This document shows, one piece after another, positions 42,664-52,385 of a DNA stretch of 64,000 nt. Position 1 is the first letter of the stretch, and every line of letters begins with the position of its first letter. The position numbers and the translations under genes were made by a program. The stretch is from SB21 sp964415295 (GTDB lineage Bacteria > CLD3 > SB21), in the NCBI GenBank assembly GCA_964415295.1, contig CAYPYN010000004.1, forward strand, positions 186,001 through 250,000, read 5' to 3'. The notes under the pieces were generated by a model, which saw only the letters and a list, made by a program, of their open reading frames with translations, did not search any database and had not been told where the DNA came from.

Positions 42664-43116
42664 ATGCCTCATTTCAGTCAGAGTTCGGTCAAACCTCAAA
42701 ATCGCACTATTTACCATGAGGATCCATTCATGGACGTCCATTGGCACGATGACGTCCGCATTCCCCGCTTGTACTGGAAAAAATTTTCGGCTACCGGAGC
42801 CTACCGTAAGGCTATGGATAAGCTTATTGAGCTGGCTTCGGAAAAGAAATCGCGAGTCTGCTGGCTTGATCTCAGTTCCCTATCAATTGTGGATAAAGAC
42901 GACCAATTATGGCTAAAAGAGGATTGGCTCCCTCGTGCGGTCAAGGTCGGCGTGAAACACATAGCGGTCGCGATGCCTGAAACTCCGCTGGCCAAATCTT
43001 CATTACTCAAAGGACTGCGATACGAAGATCCGGTGACACTTGAGATCGGATATTTCAACCATCCCGACGAATCCCTCCATTGGCTTATTCACCTGAATTC
43101 CAATAAGAATTATTAG
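42664..43116 (+). CDS. Small cytoplasmic protein with SpoIIAA/STAS-like character
   Basis: 150 residues from the ATG at 42664; a TTG six codons earlier is possible. The sequence alternates strands and helices (VCWLDLSSLSIVDKDDQLWLKEDWLPRAVKVGVKHIAVAMPETPLAKSSL), which suggests the STAS/SpoIIAA-like fold found in regulatory and lipid-binding proteins. There is no serine in the typical anti-sigma antagonist position. The function is unknown. It is divergent from the ferredoxin gene, so both may respond to the dyad between them. Confidence 0.6.
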   Translation: MPHFSQSSVKPQNRTIYHEDPFMDVHWHDDVRIPRLYWKKFSATGAYRKAMDKLIELASEKKSRVCWLDLSSLSIVDKDDQLWLKEDWLPRAVKVGVKHIAVAMPETPLAKSSLLKGLRYEDPVTLEIGYFNHPDESLHWLIHLNSNKNY

Positions 43117-43118
43117 AC

Positions 43119-43595
43119 TCAGGACTGTTCGTTCTTTCCAAAACTCAGGATCGTACCGCCTGAAACACGCAGATAATCCACCGTATTCATGACGATCGAA
43201 TCGGTAAGAGAACCGGCATTGAACGCGATCTTCACATTCATCGTAACCGAACGATCCACAAAAAGGTCAAAATTCAGCACCGGACGGCCAAAGGGCGGTA
43301 CGGAACCCGGCACGAGACCGGTCAGTTTGAGTAATTCGTCCGGCGTGGCAAAACGGAGTTTGCGAACTTTGAAATAGGTCTTAAGTTTGCCGGAATCGAT
43401 ACGGAGGTCCGCCGCTATCACGAAGAGTTTGAAGCTTTCATCCAATTTCATTACAATGGCCTTTCCGCCGGTACTCAATGCCTCTCCCCTAGCGGCGGCC
43501 GATGCTTCGGAAGTGTACGTCGGTTCATGCCGGACTACTTGAAACGCGATACCTTCTTTACTCAAAAGATCTTTAATCCGATCAAATACGTTCAT
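43119..43595 (-). CDS. YbaK/EbsC-family aminoacyl-tRNA deacylase
   Basis: 158 residues from the Met at 43595. The YbaK/prolyl-tRNA editing fold is recognised by the lysine in GGKAIVMKLDESFKLFVIAADLRID and by the loop LVPGSVPPFGRP, which closes the aminoacyl-binding pocket. It should hydrolyse mischarged tRNA (Cys or Ala on tRNA-Pro in the best-known members) in the cytoplasm. The start has only a weak ribosome-binding site. It is followed by a 2-bp gap to the convergent SpoIIAA-like gene. Confidence 0.85.
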   Translation of the reverse strand: MNVFDRIKDLLSKEGIAFQVVRHEPTYTSEASAAARGEALSTGGKAIVMKLDESFKLFVIAADLRIDSGKLKTYFKVRKLRFATPDELLKLTGLVPGSVPPFGRPVLNFDLFVDRSVTMNVKIAFNAGSLTDSIVMNTVDYLRVSGGTILSFGKNEQS

Positions 43596-43603
43596 AATAA
43601 CCA

Positions 43604-43637
43604 CAAAAAAAGGCTGTTTGCAAATCAAACAGCCTTC
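43604..43637 (-). terminator. Rho-independent terminator of the HD-GYP gene
   Basis: On the minus strand AAGGCTGTTTG pairs with CAAACAGCCTT and is followed by seven T. It lies between the HD-GYP stop and the start of the YbaK-like gene. Confidence 0.85.
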
Positions 43638-43657
43638 AGACAGTTAAGAATAGTTTT

Positions 43658-44776
43658 TTACTTAACAACGTACGACAGCATGCCGAAATCTTTTAGATTC
43701 CGCATAGGCCCATCCATGCTGGCGTGGCCCGGGGACCAGCCATCATGAACTTCATTGGCGATATTGGCCAATTCTCCACGCAGTGCAATCTCAATAAAGA
43801 CGGGCAGGATGTCCTCATCATAATGGGTCTCGATGCCCGACTCCAGGATGTGGCATGCTTCCACAGGTCTGAGCGCCTTTCGATACGGACGATCGCTGGT
43901 TAAGGCATCATAGGTGTCCGTGATCGCAATGACACGAGCCTCGAACGGAATCGTATTACCGATCAATCCGTACGGGTACCCCGAGCCATCCATTTTCTCG
44001 TGATGGTATGCAATGATATTGAGCAAAGGACGGCTGGATTTGAGCGGCGCACAGATCTGAAGACCGATGGCCGGGTGCTTCTTGATCTCTTCAAATTCGT
44101 CGTGAGTGAGCTTATCTCCTTTGAGAAGTACGCTGTCCCGCACACCGATCTTACCTATATCGTGGAGAATCGCGCCATTCATCAGGAGCGACTGGTAGGC
44201 CGGGTCCATGCCCAGCGCGCCGGCAAATTTCATGGCGTATCGCCCGACCCTTTCGGAATGACCGCGCGTGTAAGGGTCCCTGGCTTCCACCGCCCTTGAA
44301 AAGGCGAAAATCACCTCATCGACATTGACCAACGTGGCGTGCAGCATTTTCATTTCGAGAGCCGAAGCAACGCGCACCTTCAATTCCATCGGGTCAAACG
44401 GCTTGCCGATAAAATCATTGGCGCCGACTTGAATGCCTTTGATTTTATCGTCGGGGCGCTGCAAGCCCGTAATCAAAATCACAGGTATATCTTTAGTTGA
44501 GGGATCGGCCTTGACGTAACGACAAAGATCAAACCCATTGATGTGGCGTATCACAATATCGGCCAATATGAGATCCGGCGGATTCTCTTTGATCTCTTCC
44601 ATCGCCCGTTTCCCATTGGGAACGAGAGTGACCGTGTAGCCTTCTTTTTCAAGCAGACCCTTAACTTCCGTCGCCATCCGAATCTCATCGTCGACAAGCA
44701 GAACGGTTTTCGCTGTGGTATCGCCCAACAGGGCGGCGGCTAATTTCTTTTTAATCTGTTCGGAAGGTTCGGCCAC
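43658..44776 (-). CDS. Response regulator with HD-GYP cyclic-di-GMP phosphodiesterase
   Basis: 372 residues. The receiver domain (about 24-140) has Asp73 as phospho-acceptor (LILADIVI), the acidic pair VDD at 29-30 and Lys125 (GKPF). The HD-GYP domain follows, with HSERVG, His205-Asp206 (ILHDIGKIG) and the GYP motif at 266-268 (HHEKMDGSGYP), all metal-binding residues present. It should hydrolyse c-di-GMP on phosphorylation and so lower adhesion or affect motility. The cognate kinase is not adjacent. The last ~50 residues extend beyond the domain. A second protein of this type is at 61059-62096. Confidence 0.93.
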   Translation of the reverse strand: MAEPSEQIKKKLAAALLGDTTAKTVLLVDDEIRMATEVKGLLEKEGYTVTLVPNGKRAMEEIKENPPDLILADIVIRHINGFDLCRYVKADPSTKDIPVILITGLQRPDDKIKGIQVGANDFIGKPFDPMELKVRVASALEMKMLHATLVNVDEVIFAFSRAVEARDPYTRGHSERVGRYAMKFAGALGMDPAYQSLLMNGAILHDIGKIGVRDSVLLKGDKLTHDEFEEIKKHPAIGLQICAPLKSSRPLLNIIAYHHEKMDGSGYPYGLIGNTIPFEARVIAITDTYDALTSDRPYRKALRPVEACHILESGIETHYDEDILPVFIEIALRGELANIANEVHDGWSPGHASMDGPMRNLKDFGMLSYVVK

Positions 44777-44861
44777 AATCAGCCTTTATTTTCATTAATG
44801 CATTTCTTAATACGCATATGACAATTTATACACGCGTGCCCGAACAAGCAAATTATTTTTA

Positions 44862-46103
44862 TCACTTTTGGGCCGGTAACGCGAAAGTTTCCATTAAATT
44901 TTCTACGCTATTTGAGCCCGGAAAATACGAGAGCAGCTTCCTCAGAATATCTTCAACGACCGCATCCGGGCAAGAAGCGCCGCTGGTAAGCATGACGGTT
45001 ATCTTATCCTTCGGGGGCAGATACGGCGAGGTGTCTCTTTCTGAACCGCCATGAATATCATAATGTCTGATAAGATCTCTGGAAACGATCTTTTCGGACG
45101 AAGAGATCAGATACGTAGGCAGTGCCTGTTCGCAGAGTTCTACTATATGGGAAGTATTGGAACTATTATATCCGCCTGCCACGATAGCGAGATCGGCCTT
45201 TTCATTCAGAAGCCCGTATGTAGCATTCTGATTATCGTTGGTAGCATAACACAACGTGTCACCTGTATCGGAAAAGCGTTCGTGTATGGTAGAATCCGAC
45301 AGCCCGTATTTTTTCGCCATAGTGACTTTCAAATAATCCGCAATCGCCTGAGTGTCGCTGGCCAGCATCGTGGTCTGATTGACCACACCGATACGCTCCA
45401 GATCCCTTTCCGGATCGAAACCGTCGGAATATTGACCAACGAATACTTCATAAAAATCCTTTTTGGATAATCGGCCCTCGATGACTTCGGCCAGTTTTTT
45501 TGCCTCTCCCATATCACGCACCACGACCGTCGGCGCATTCTGCCGGCTGTGGGAAAAAGTAGCCCGCGTTTCTTCGTGCGAGGGTTTACCATGAATGACC
45601 ACGGTATATCTTTCCTTCCCGATCGACGCGGCCTTATTCCAAACTTTTTCCACAAACGGACACGTGGTATCGAACGCATAGGAATGGATCCCGATGTCGG
45701 CCAGCTTTTTTTCTATTTCAACCGTGGTACCGAAAGCAGGCACCAAAACCACATCGTCACCCGTCAATGCTTCCCACGGAATACTCTGTTTGCCGTATGT
45801 ATCCATGATAAACCGGACTCCGCGGCTTTGCAGATCGCGGTTCACTTCCGGGTTGTGTATCATTTCGCTCAAAAGAAATATCCGCTTTCCCGGATTCTCC
45901 GCAATGGCTTTGTAGGATATCTCGATCGCGTTCTCAACGCCGTAACAAAAACCAAAATGCCGTGCGATCAGAAATTCCACCGGCCCGAAATCCAACCGCG
46001 TCGGGACAAAATCCTTTTTCCTTGCGTCCTGCGCGCGCCGGTATTCTTTGATCGCGGAAATGAGAGAACTTCTGTAAAAGAGAGGAATATCAAATTTTTT
46101 CAT
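44862..46103 (-). CDS. ispH: 4-hydroxy-3-methylbut-2-enyl diphosphate reductase, long form
   Basis: 413 residues, about 100 longer than E. coli IspH, as in several FCB and cyanobacterial enzymes. The three cysteines for the iron-sulfur cluster are Cys53 (HFGFCYGVENA), Cys148 (DTTCPFVEKVW) and Cys379 (SGASCPDAVVEDI). Substrate-binding motifs HGKPSHEETRATFS, VNQTTML and GGYNSSNTSHI are present. It makes isopentenyl and dimethylallyl diphosphate in the last step of the MEP pathway. It shows that the organism uses the MEP route. The extra residues are at the N-terminus (about 40) and in insertions. Confidence 0.96.
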   Translation of the reverse strand: MKKFDIPLFYRSSLISAIKEYRRAQDARKKDFVPTRLDFGPVEFLIARHFGFCYGVENAIEISYKAIAENPGKRIFLLSEMIHNPEVNRDLQSRGVRFIMDTYGKQSIPWEALTGDDVVLVPAFGTTVEIEKKLADIGIHSYAFDTTCPFVEKVWNKAASIGKERYTVVIHGKPSHEETRATFSHSRQNAPTVVVRDMGEAKKLAEVIEGRLSKKDFYEVFVGQYSDGFDPERDLERIGVVNQTTMLASDTQAIADYLKVTMAKKYGLSDSTIHERFSDTGDTLCYATNDNQNATYGLLNEKADLAIVAGGYNSSNTSHIVELCEQALPTYLISSSEKIVSRDLIRHYDIHGGSERDTSPYLPPKDKITVMLTSGASCPDAVVEDILRKLLSYFPGSNSVENLMETFALPAQK

Positions 46104-46202
46104 AGTACTACGGTTTGATAACGCGAACGCAACACGGTTAATTCCCTGACCGCACGCATTATTTGAGTGCCTGAATATAGAAAATCATCCACGAATTCAA
46201 AA

Positions 46203-46240
46203 TAAAAAAAGCCGTACATGCGGCATGTACGGCTTTTAAA
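46203..46240 (-). terminator. Rho-independent terminator after the M16 peptidase pair
   Basis: GCCGTACATG and CATGTACGGC form a perfect 10-bp stem around loop CGG, with a run of A on one side and T on the other, so it works in both directions. It ends the long minus-strand gene series that begins at 60980. Confidence 0.9.
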
Positions 46241-46254
46241 ATGAGAATCTGGAA

Positions 46255-47637
46255 CTACTGAACGATCTTACCGTAAGGCTCCACTTGTTTTTTGATCTTT
46301 TTGATATCGCCAACAATCACGATAGAGATGTCCTGATCACGGATATAATTCTTTACCATCTTTGAAATATCCTCCGGAGTGATCGCATACACGTTCTTGA
46401 CATAATTTGTTAAGTAGGTATCCGGCAAGCCGTGCAAACTGAGGAAGCCGAGCTGGTTTGCGATGCCTCCAGGAGATGAATTGCGAAGCACGAAAGTTCC
46501 TGCCATGTAATTTTTTATACCGTCGAGTTCTTCGTTCCCCGGCACTTCGTCCCTAAGTCTATTGATCTCGAACAGAATCTCTTTGATGGACGCTCCTGTG
46601 AATTCCGTCGCGACGTCCGCCACTTCCGCCCAATATGCGCTGCGATAATTTATGTTCAAGAAGCTGCTGGGCGAATAGGTATAGCCTTTGTTCTCGCGGA
46701 TATTGCTCGTAATGCGAGAACCGAATGAACCGCCTAACATAGAATTCATCACCGTCATGGTCAGGTAATCCGGTTGGGACGGATCGATAACCGGTAAACC
46801 CATATAGATGGTCGATTGGGGGGCGCCGGGCCGGTCAATAAGATAAATGGTTCGTGAAGAACTCATTTTGGGAGGGTTCTGCGTCGCAGCCGGGCCCTCT
46901 TTCCAATTGCTAAAGCTTTCATTCACCGCCTGCTGGATAGCTTTGGTATCAAATATGCCAACCACATAGATCGACGTCCGTTTTGCCCCGTAATTCTTTT
47001 CGTAGAATTCTTTAACCCGATCGACGGTGTACGATTTCAGCATTTCCTCTGTTGGAAAATTACGTCCATACGGATGATCGCCAAACATAACCTGGTTAAA
47101 TTTCTCTGATGCCATGCCTTGCGGTTCAGCGCGTTGGACCGTAAGGTCGCGAATCATATTATTTTTAAGACGGTCCAATTCACCGGCAGGAAATGACGGA
47201 TTCTGCATCATGTCAGACAAGAGCTTGATGAATTCTGGGCCGAATTCTGCCAGCACTTCTCCGGTAACGAACACCTGGTCGGATGTCGTTGTTACTTCGA
47301 TCGATCCGCCCATGCTGGCCGCCGCTTTGGCCAGATCCTGAGCAGAACGCGTTTTGGTTCCTTCTTTAATAAATTCGCCGGTAAGATCAGCGAGCCATAC
47401 TTCGGCGGCGGTCTCGTCAATATTGCCTGTCCGGATCACGACACGAACACTGACTTTTGGAACTTTTCCGTACGGCACCATCGTGACCGATAATCCGTTA
47501 TTTAAGGTCATCGACGTTTTGGCGGGCAAGTTGAAATCTTTGGGTGTGCCACCCGCAGGCGGAGTCTGTTTTTGCGCCCAAACGTTCACTGTCAGAAGAG
47601 ACAGCAGAACCGCTAACCATGAAAATTTAGTTTTCAT
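46255..47637 (-). CDS. M16 peptidase-family subunit without the zinc motif
   Basis: 460 residues with a signal peptide (LLSLLTVNVWA-Q). The domains are M16-like, including VRVVIRTGNIDE, LIDRPGAPQSTIYMGLPVIDP and the glycine-rich GGSFGSRITSNIRENKGYTYS loop. At the place where active M16 proteases have HxxEH the sequence reads WLADLTGEF, so neither zinc histidine is present. It should be the regulatory half of a two-subunit protease, like the inactive member of other bacterial M16 pairs. The active partner gene lies 12 bp upstream, so the two are co-translated. Confidence 0.9.
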   Translation of the reverse strand: MKTKFSWLAVLLSLLTVNVWAQKQTPPAGGTPKDFNLPAKTSMTLNNGLSVTMVPYGKVPKVSVRVVIRTGNIDETAAEVWLADLTGEFIKEGTKTRSAQDLAKAAASMGGSIEVTTTSDQVFVTGEVLAEFGPEFIKLLSDMMQNPSFPAGELDRLKNNMIRDLTVQRAEPQGMASEKFNQVMFGDHPYGRNFPTEEMLKSYTVDRVKEFYEKNYGAKRTSIYVVGIFDTKAIQQAVNESFSNWKEGPAATQNPPKMSSSRTIYLIDRPGAPQSTIYMGLPVIDPSQPDYLTMTVMNSMLGGSFGSRITSNIRENKGYTYSPSSFLNINYRSAYWAEVADVATEFTGASIKEILFEINRLRDEVPGNEELDGIKNYMAGTFVLRNSSPGGIANQLGFLSLHGLPDTYLTNYVKNVYAITPEDISKMVKNYIRDQDISIVIVGDIKKIKKQVEPYGKIVQ

Positions 47638-47649
47638 ATCGATCTCTCC

Positions 47650-49029
47650 TTACTTTTTGCTAACGTTGGCGGACGGTATTTCCAGTGCCAGAACCGTCCT
47701 GTTGGAGCTTCTCAGATATTCTTTGGCCGTTTCCTGGATCAACTTAGGTGTGACTTTTCGGAAGGAATCCTCGAGCCCATTGATCCGCGACGGATCGTCG
47801 TCAAAAAGAGCGAAACTGGCCAAAAGATCGGCGGTGCCGAAGCCATAGAATCCCGTGATTTCTGAATAGAGTGCCGACCGCATTTTCACCATGGCCCGGT
47901 TGAACGTCTCCTGATCGATTGGTTCGTTGCGCAGTTTTTCGATCGCCGTGTCGACCTCAGCCATGATCGAATCCGGAGATACGTTTGGATCATGAATCAG
48001 GTCCGCCATCCACACCATAGGTCCGTTGTAATTGAACATGTTGCCAAGGTAGTTGATGCCGCCGGTGAGCTGGCCGGTGTAGCCCTTCTTCTGCACAAGC
48101 GCTTCATACAACTTGCTGTCCGAACCCTGCACAAGTATCTGATCGATCAGTCCCATGGCGAAGTACTCCGGCGTATTGCGTGCCGGCATGTGATAGGCAA
48201 ATGCCAAAGCCGGACGCTTGGCGAGGGAATCGGTCTTCTTCACTTTCTTTTCCGCTTCCTGTCTGGGCTCGGTAATATCAGGTTTGGCAGGCAAGTCGGA
48301 CTTCGGCAATGAACCGAAGTATTGTTTCACCCATGCGAGAGTCTGCTTGGGATCGAAGTCCCCCACGACCACGAGCGCCGCATTGTTGGGCGCATAATAT
48401 GTCTTAAAAAAGGATTTTACGTCTTCGAGAGTGGCCGCATCCAGATCTTTGAGTTCACCGTAAAAATTATGCGCGTTATACCAATTCGTGTTGGCGTATT
48501 GCGGCATATCGAGCCACGGGAAACCGCCGTAAGGACGATTGAGGACATTGACCTTCACTTCGTTCTTCACAACCTCCTGCTGATTCTTCAGATTTTCCTG
48601 ATCGATCTTCAGACCTTTCATGCGATCCGCTTCGGCCCAAAGTATCGTCTCAAGCTTGTGCGTCGGGACAATCTGAAAATAATTGGTGAAATCAAACCTT
48701 GTGGAACCGTTTAATATACCGCCGCTTCTCTGAACCAGCTTAATGAATTCCATTTTTCCGAGATTGTCGGAGCCCTGGAACATCATGTGCTCAAACAGGT
48801 GTGCAAATCCGGTGCGGTCTTTGGGTTCGATGCGGAACCCAATGTTGTAATAAACCCCGACCGTTACAATGGGAGCGGTGGGATCGGGCGAAAGAACCAC
48901 TCTGAGCCCGTTGTCTAACTTGTGATATTCCACGGCCACTCGAAAGCTTTTGCCGCTTTCTTTAGCGCAGGAGAGGAACATCACCGCCATCAGGGGAATT
49001 ATCCATCCTGAAAATCGAAAATGTTTCAT
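47650..49029 (-). CDS. M16 zinc metallopeptidase lipoprotein, catalytic subunit
   Basis: 459 residues from the ATG at 49029 (GGAGGAAGG upstream). A lipoprotein signal has its cysteine at 21 (MFLSC). The zinc motif is present as His77-Leu-Phe-Glu80-His81 (GFAHLFEHMMFQGSDN), with the further glutamate expected ~75 residues later (NEVKVNVLNRP). It should form an exterior clamshell with the inactive subunit encoded next and degrade peptides in the periplasm. The pair is one of the common bacterial M16B types. It follows the giant propeller gene by 71 bp. Confidence 0.93.
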   Translation of the reverse strand: MKHFRFSGWIIPLMAVMFLSCAKESGKSFRVAVEYHKLDNGLRVVLSPDPTAPIVTVGVYYNIGFRIEPKDRTGFAHLFEHMMFQGSDNLGKMEFIKLVQRSGGILNGSTRFDFTNYFQIVPTHKLETILWAEADRMKGLKIDQENLKNQQEVVKNEVKVNVLNRPYGGFPWLDMPQYANTNWYNAHNFYGELKDLDAATLEDVKSFFKTYYAPNNAALVVVGDFDPKQTLAWVKQYFGSLPKSDLPAKPDITEPRQEAEKKVKKTDSLAKRPALAFAYHMPARNTPEYFAMGLIDQILVQGSDSKLYEALVQKKGYTGQLTGGINYLGNMFNYNGPMVWMADLIHDPNVSPDSIMAEVDTAIEKLRNEPIDQETFNRAMVKMRSALYSEITGFYGFGTADLLASFALFDDDPSRINGLEDSFRKVTPKLIQETAKEYLRSSNRTVLALEIPSANVSKK

Positions 49030-49100
49030 ACCTTCCTCCGTAATAATTTGAGGTATAGTTGTCCGCATGATCTATGGTTTAGGGAGTTAATTAGACATCG

Positions 49101-52100
49101 TTATTCAGCCTTCCAATCGGGCAGCCGGTTGGGCGTCCACGGCGCATCAAGCTTTTCCAACTGGTCTTCGAGTCCCTTGATATCGCTTTCAATCAAAGTA
49201 CGTAATTGCGCAAGAACAGGCCCGAATTCCTCCGAAGCGATTTTATACGCGTCCAATTGCGTTTGCGTTGGATCGGAGGTAGTTTCCCACGTTCCGTCAA
49301 TGATATACTGCAAACGGTCCGTGATAGGAGGAGCCTGGTTCTCGTTGCGCTTGGCCAACGCACGGTCTCCGGTCATGGCCCTCTGTATATTCGATAATTG
49401 CGACTTTGTGCCTCGGATTTTTTCAATGAGAGATTTGTCGGCACCGACGGCCGTCATGACCGCCTTATCGATTACGGCGATCCGTTTCTGAAGATCATCG
49501 GTAACGGCATTAACCGCCATCACGGCCTGCTGCAGCCGAGCGACCTTTCTCTGAAACGCGACCAGCGCCGAGCGGTCCTTGGCCGGCAAGGTAGTATTGT
49601 TCAGCGGCCTGGCCACAAATTCCACCGGACCAAAGAGTTCTGTGATCACGCCGTTCTCATTCTTGGACATCGCGACTCTGTATTTTCCAGGAAGAACGGG
49701 CATACCATTGAACTTGTTGGTTTCCGTTTTTTCACTGACCGGAACCACATTGGGATAACGAAGATCCCATGTAATACGGTTCATACCCGCTTTAGCCGGA
49801 GCCGTAAGACGCCGGATAACCTGTCCGGTTTCGTCCGTAACCGTAAATATCAGATGCGGGGCTTGCTCTTCATCTTCGCTGCGCAGTTCGTCAAACGATG
49901 GATACGCATAGGCGGCTTTTTTCTTTTCGGCCTCCTTCTCGGCATCCTTACGTTTTTGCTTCTTCGTCTTGATATCCTCCTTCAAATAATACGTGAACGT
50001 CGCGCCAAAGTCCGGATTTTTGGCGCGGTAAAACGTTTCTCCTTGGTCGTATTTTTCACGGGAATAATCCGGCATATACATCAGCGCATCTTTGACGGGA
50101 AATATATACGCATCGTTTTTAACAATCTCTTCCGACAATTTACGCAGCGGCGAATAGTCATCCAGTATATATATGCCTCGGCCAAAAGTACCAATTGCCA
50201 GATCGCTCTCACGTTTCTGGATCTCCAGATCGCGTACGGCGATGGTCGGGAATTCGCCTTTCAAGGGCACCCATTTTTTGCCTCCGTCGATACTGAAATA
50301 CAGCCCGAATTCGGTTCCGCAGAAAAGCAGATTCGGGTTGATAAAGTCTTCCGTGATCGTGTAGACGGCGCCGTTATCGGGCAGATTACCGCGGATCGAC
50401 GTCCAGGTCTTACCTTTGTCGGTACTCTTGATAAGGTAAGGTTTGAAATCCGCATTCTTATGATTATCAAAGGATGCATAAACGACATTCTCGTTGTGCT
50501 GAGAGGCAAAAATATCGCTCACATAGGTCGTATCGGGAACACCCGGGAACCTATCGATCTTACGCCAATTCTGAGCGTCTTCGGTGACCTGGATCAAACC
50601 GTCGTCCGTCCCTACGAAAATTAGATTTTCTTTAACGGGAGATTCACTCAGCGAGACAATATTGCCGTAGAGCGATGTTGAGGCGTTTTTGGCAACGGCT
50701 TCCGGTCCCCATATTTTGCCCATGACAGGAAGCTTATTGCGGTCGATCCTGCGTGTCAGATCCGGGCTGACGGCTTTCCATGATTGCCCGCGATCATCGC
50801 TCCGGAAAAGACGATTGGCCGCAAAATACAGCCGTGTGTGAGAATGAGGACTGATCAGAAGCGGCGTATCCCAGTTCCAGCGGTGCTCCTCCCCTTTTTC
50901 CGGCTGAGGTTGAATAAATAGCACTTCTCCGCTCTTGCGATCCATGCGTACAAGACCACCGTACTGCCATTCGCCATAAACGATGTTGGGATCTTTGGGA
51001 TCAATCTGGGCTTTGTATCCGTCTCCGCCCACGACCAGAAACCAGTCTTCGTTGGTGATACCGCCGGAATTGGTGGTTCGTGACGGTCCTCCCCATGTGT
51101 TGTTGTCCTGTGTTCCTCCGTAAACGTAGTAGAATGGTTCGGAATTATCCACGGCAACTCTGTAGAATTGTGTGATCGGCAGATTTGGGTAGAAACGAAA
51201 TGTGACGCCCAGATCGTAGGTTTCGTACAAACCGCCATCGCCGCCGATCAGCAGGTGATTCGTGTTATCAGGATCGATCCAAATAGCGTGATCGTCCACA
51301 TGACGATGATTGTTTCCCAGATTTCGCCATGTCTTTCCGCCGTCGTCCGTGAGTTTGAGGTACGTGTCCATACTGTACACGCGGTCAACGTCTTTCGGAT
51401 CGCAGAAGATCTCCTGATAGTATTGTGCGCTGCTGGAAATATAATCAAATCGTTTTTCCCAAGACGCTCCCCGGTCGGTCGTCCGGAAGAATCCGCCGGA
51501 GTTGTCCGACGTTTCGATCAATGCATATAATACATCCGGATTGACCGGCGAAATCGCCAATCCTATACGGCCAACATCTCCGGACGGCAGACCTTCGGTC
51601 AGCTTGGTCCAGGTTTTTCCACCATCATTCGACTTATGGATAGCCGCCTCAGGACCGCCGTTGATCAGCGTCCAGACATGCCTTCTCCTCTGATAAGACG
51701 AAACGTATAGCACGTCCGGATCACGCGGATCCATCGCAATATCCGATACGCCGGTATTTTCACTGATCTTCAGAATCTGTTCCCAGGTATCTCCTCCATT
51801 GGTCGTTTTGTAAAGTCCTCGGTCTCCTCCCGGTCCCCACAGCGGGCCCTGGGCGGCCACATAGACCACGTTGGAATTCCTAGGATCGATGACGATCTTT
51901 CCGATATGTTCCGATTTTTTCAATCCCATGTTCTTCCAGTTCTTTCCGCCGTCGAGCGACTTATAAACACCGTCGCCGTAGGATACGGAACGCTGGCTGT
52001 TATTCTCACCGCTTCCGACCCAAACCACATTCGCATTGTTAGGGTCCATGGTCACACATCCGATCGAAAAAGAATTTTGTGAATCAAAAACGGGTGAGAA

Positions 52101-52352
52101 TGTGATACCGCCGTTCAGGGTCTTCCATACGCCTCCGGAAGCTACAGCGACAAAGAAGTGCGCATGGTCCTTTGGATTAACGGCCAGGTCCACGATGCGG
52201 CCTGAAGTGATGGCCGGTCCTATCAAACGAAGTTTGAGACCTGAAAAGGTCTTGGAATTAAAATAATCCGTCGTATCCGCCTTCTTGGCCTGGGCCAAGA
52301 GGAATGGAGTTCCGACAAGGGATACGAGAAGAAGCAAGAGTACTCTTCGCAT
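49101..52352 (-). CDS. Giant secreted BNR/VPS10-type beta-propeller protein, second copy
   Basis: 1083 residues with a signal peptide ending near LLA-QA. Residues ~25-745 have more than ten BNR/Asp-box repeats such as KSLDGGKNWKNMG, KTTNGGDTWEQI and KSTDKGKTWTSI, building two propellers. A beta-sandwich (HLIFTVTDETGQVIRRL..RITWDLRYPNV) and an ~150-residue helical end follow, which match the layout of the protein at 31327-34401. An insertion rich in Lys and Glu (KTKKQKRKDAEKEAEKKKAA) marks the join with the C-terminal part. The role is unknown; the secreted propeller may bind peptides or glycans. CGGAGACG precedes the ATG. Confidence 0.9.
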   Translation of the reverse strand: MRRVLLLLLVSLVGTPFLLAQAKKADTTDYFNSKTFSGLKLRLIGPAITSGRIVDLAVNPKDHAHFFVAVASGGVWKTLNGGITFSPVFDSQNSFSIGCVTMDPNNANVVWVGSGENNSQRSVSYGDGVYKSLDGGKNWKNMGLKKSEHIGKIVIDPRNSNVVYVAAQGPLWGPGGDRGLYKTTNGGDTWEQILKISENTGVSDIAMDPRDPDVLYVSSYQRRRHVWTLINGGPEAAIHKSNDGGKTWTKLTEGLPSGDVGRIGLAISPVNPDVLYALIETSDNSGGFFRTTDRGASWEKRFDYISSSAQYYQEIFCDPKDVDRVYSMDTYLKLTDDGGKTWRNLGNNHRHVDDHAIWIDPDNTNHLLIGGDGGLYETYDLGVTFRFYPNLPITQFYRVAVDNSEPFYYVYGGTQDNNTWGGPSRTTNSGGITNEDWFLVVGGDGYKAQIDPKDPNIVYGEWQYGGLVRMDRKSGEVLFIQPQPEKGEEHRWNWDTPLLISPHSHTRLYFAANRLFRSDDRGQSWKAVSPDLTRRIDRNKLPVMGKIWGPEAVAKNASTSLYGNIVSLSESPVKENLIFVGTDDGLIQVTEDAQNWRKIDRFPGVPDTTYVSDIFASQHNENVVYASFDNHKNADFKPYLIKSTDKGKTWTSIRGNLPDNGAVYTITEDFINPNLLFCGTEFGLYFSIDGGKKWVPLKGEFPTIAVRDLEIQKRESDLAIGTFGRGIYILDDYSPLRKLSEEIVKNDAYIFPVKDALMYMPDYSREKYDQGETFYRAKNPDFGATFTYYLKEDIKTKKQKRKDAEKEAEKKKAAYAYPSFDELRSEDEEQAPHLIFTVTDETGQVIRRLTAPAKAGMNRITWDLRYPNVVPVSEKTETNKFNGMPVLPGKYRVAMSKNENGVITELFGPVEFVARPLNNTTLPAKDRSALVAFQRKVARLQQAVMAVNAVTDDLQKRIAVIDKAVMTAVGADKSLIEKIRGTKSQLSNIQRAMTGDRALAKRNENQAPPITDRLQYIIDGTWETTSDPTQTQLDAYKIASEEFGPVLAQLRTLIESDIKGLEDQLEKLDAPWTPNRLPDWKAE

Positions 52353-52385
52353 AACGTCTCCGATGGGTTTGGTTGTTAAATGATC

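Noticed and set aside
49398..50624. 408-codon open frame antisense to the second giant propeller gene
   Set aside because: The minus-strand protein has clear BNR repeats in this region; the plus frame has no recognisable domain, and its composition is what repeat-rich antisense DNA gives.
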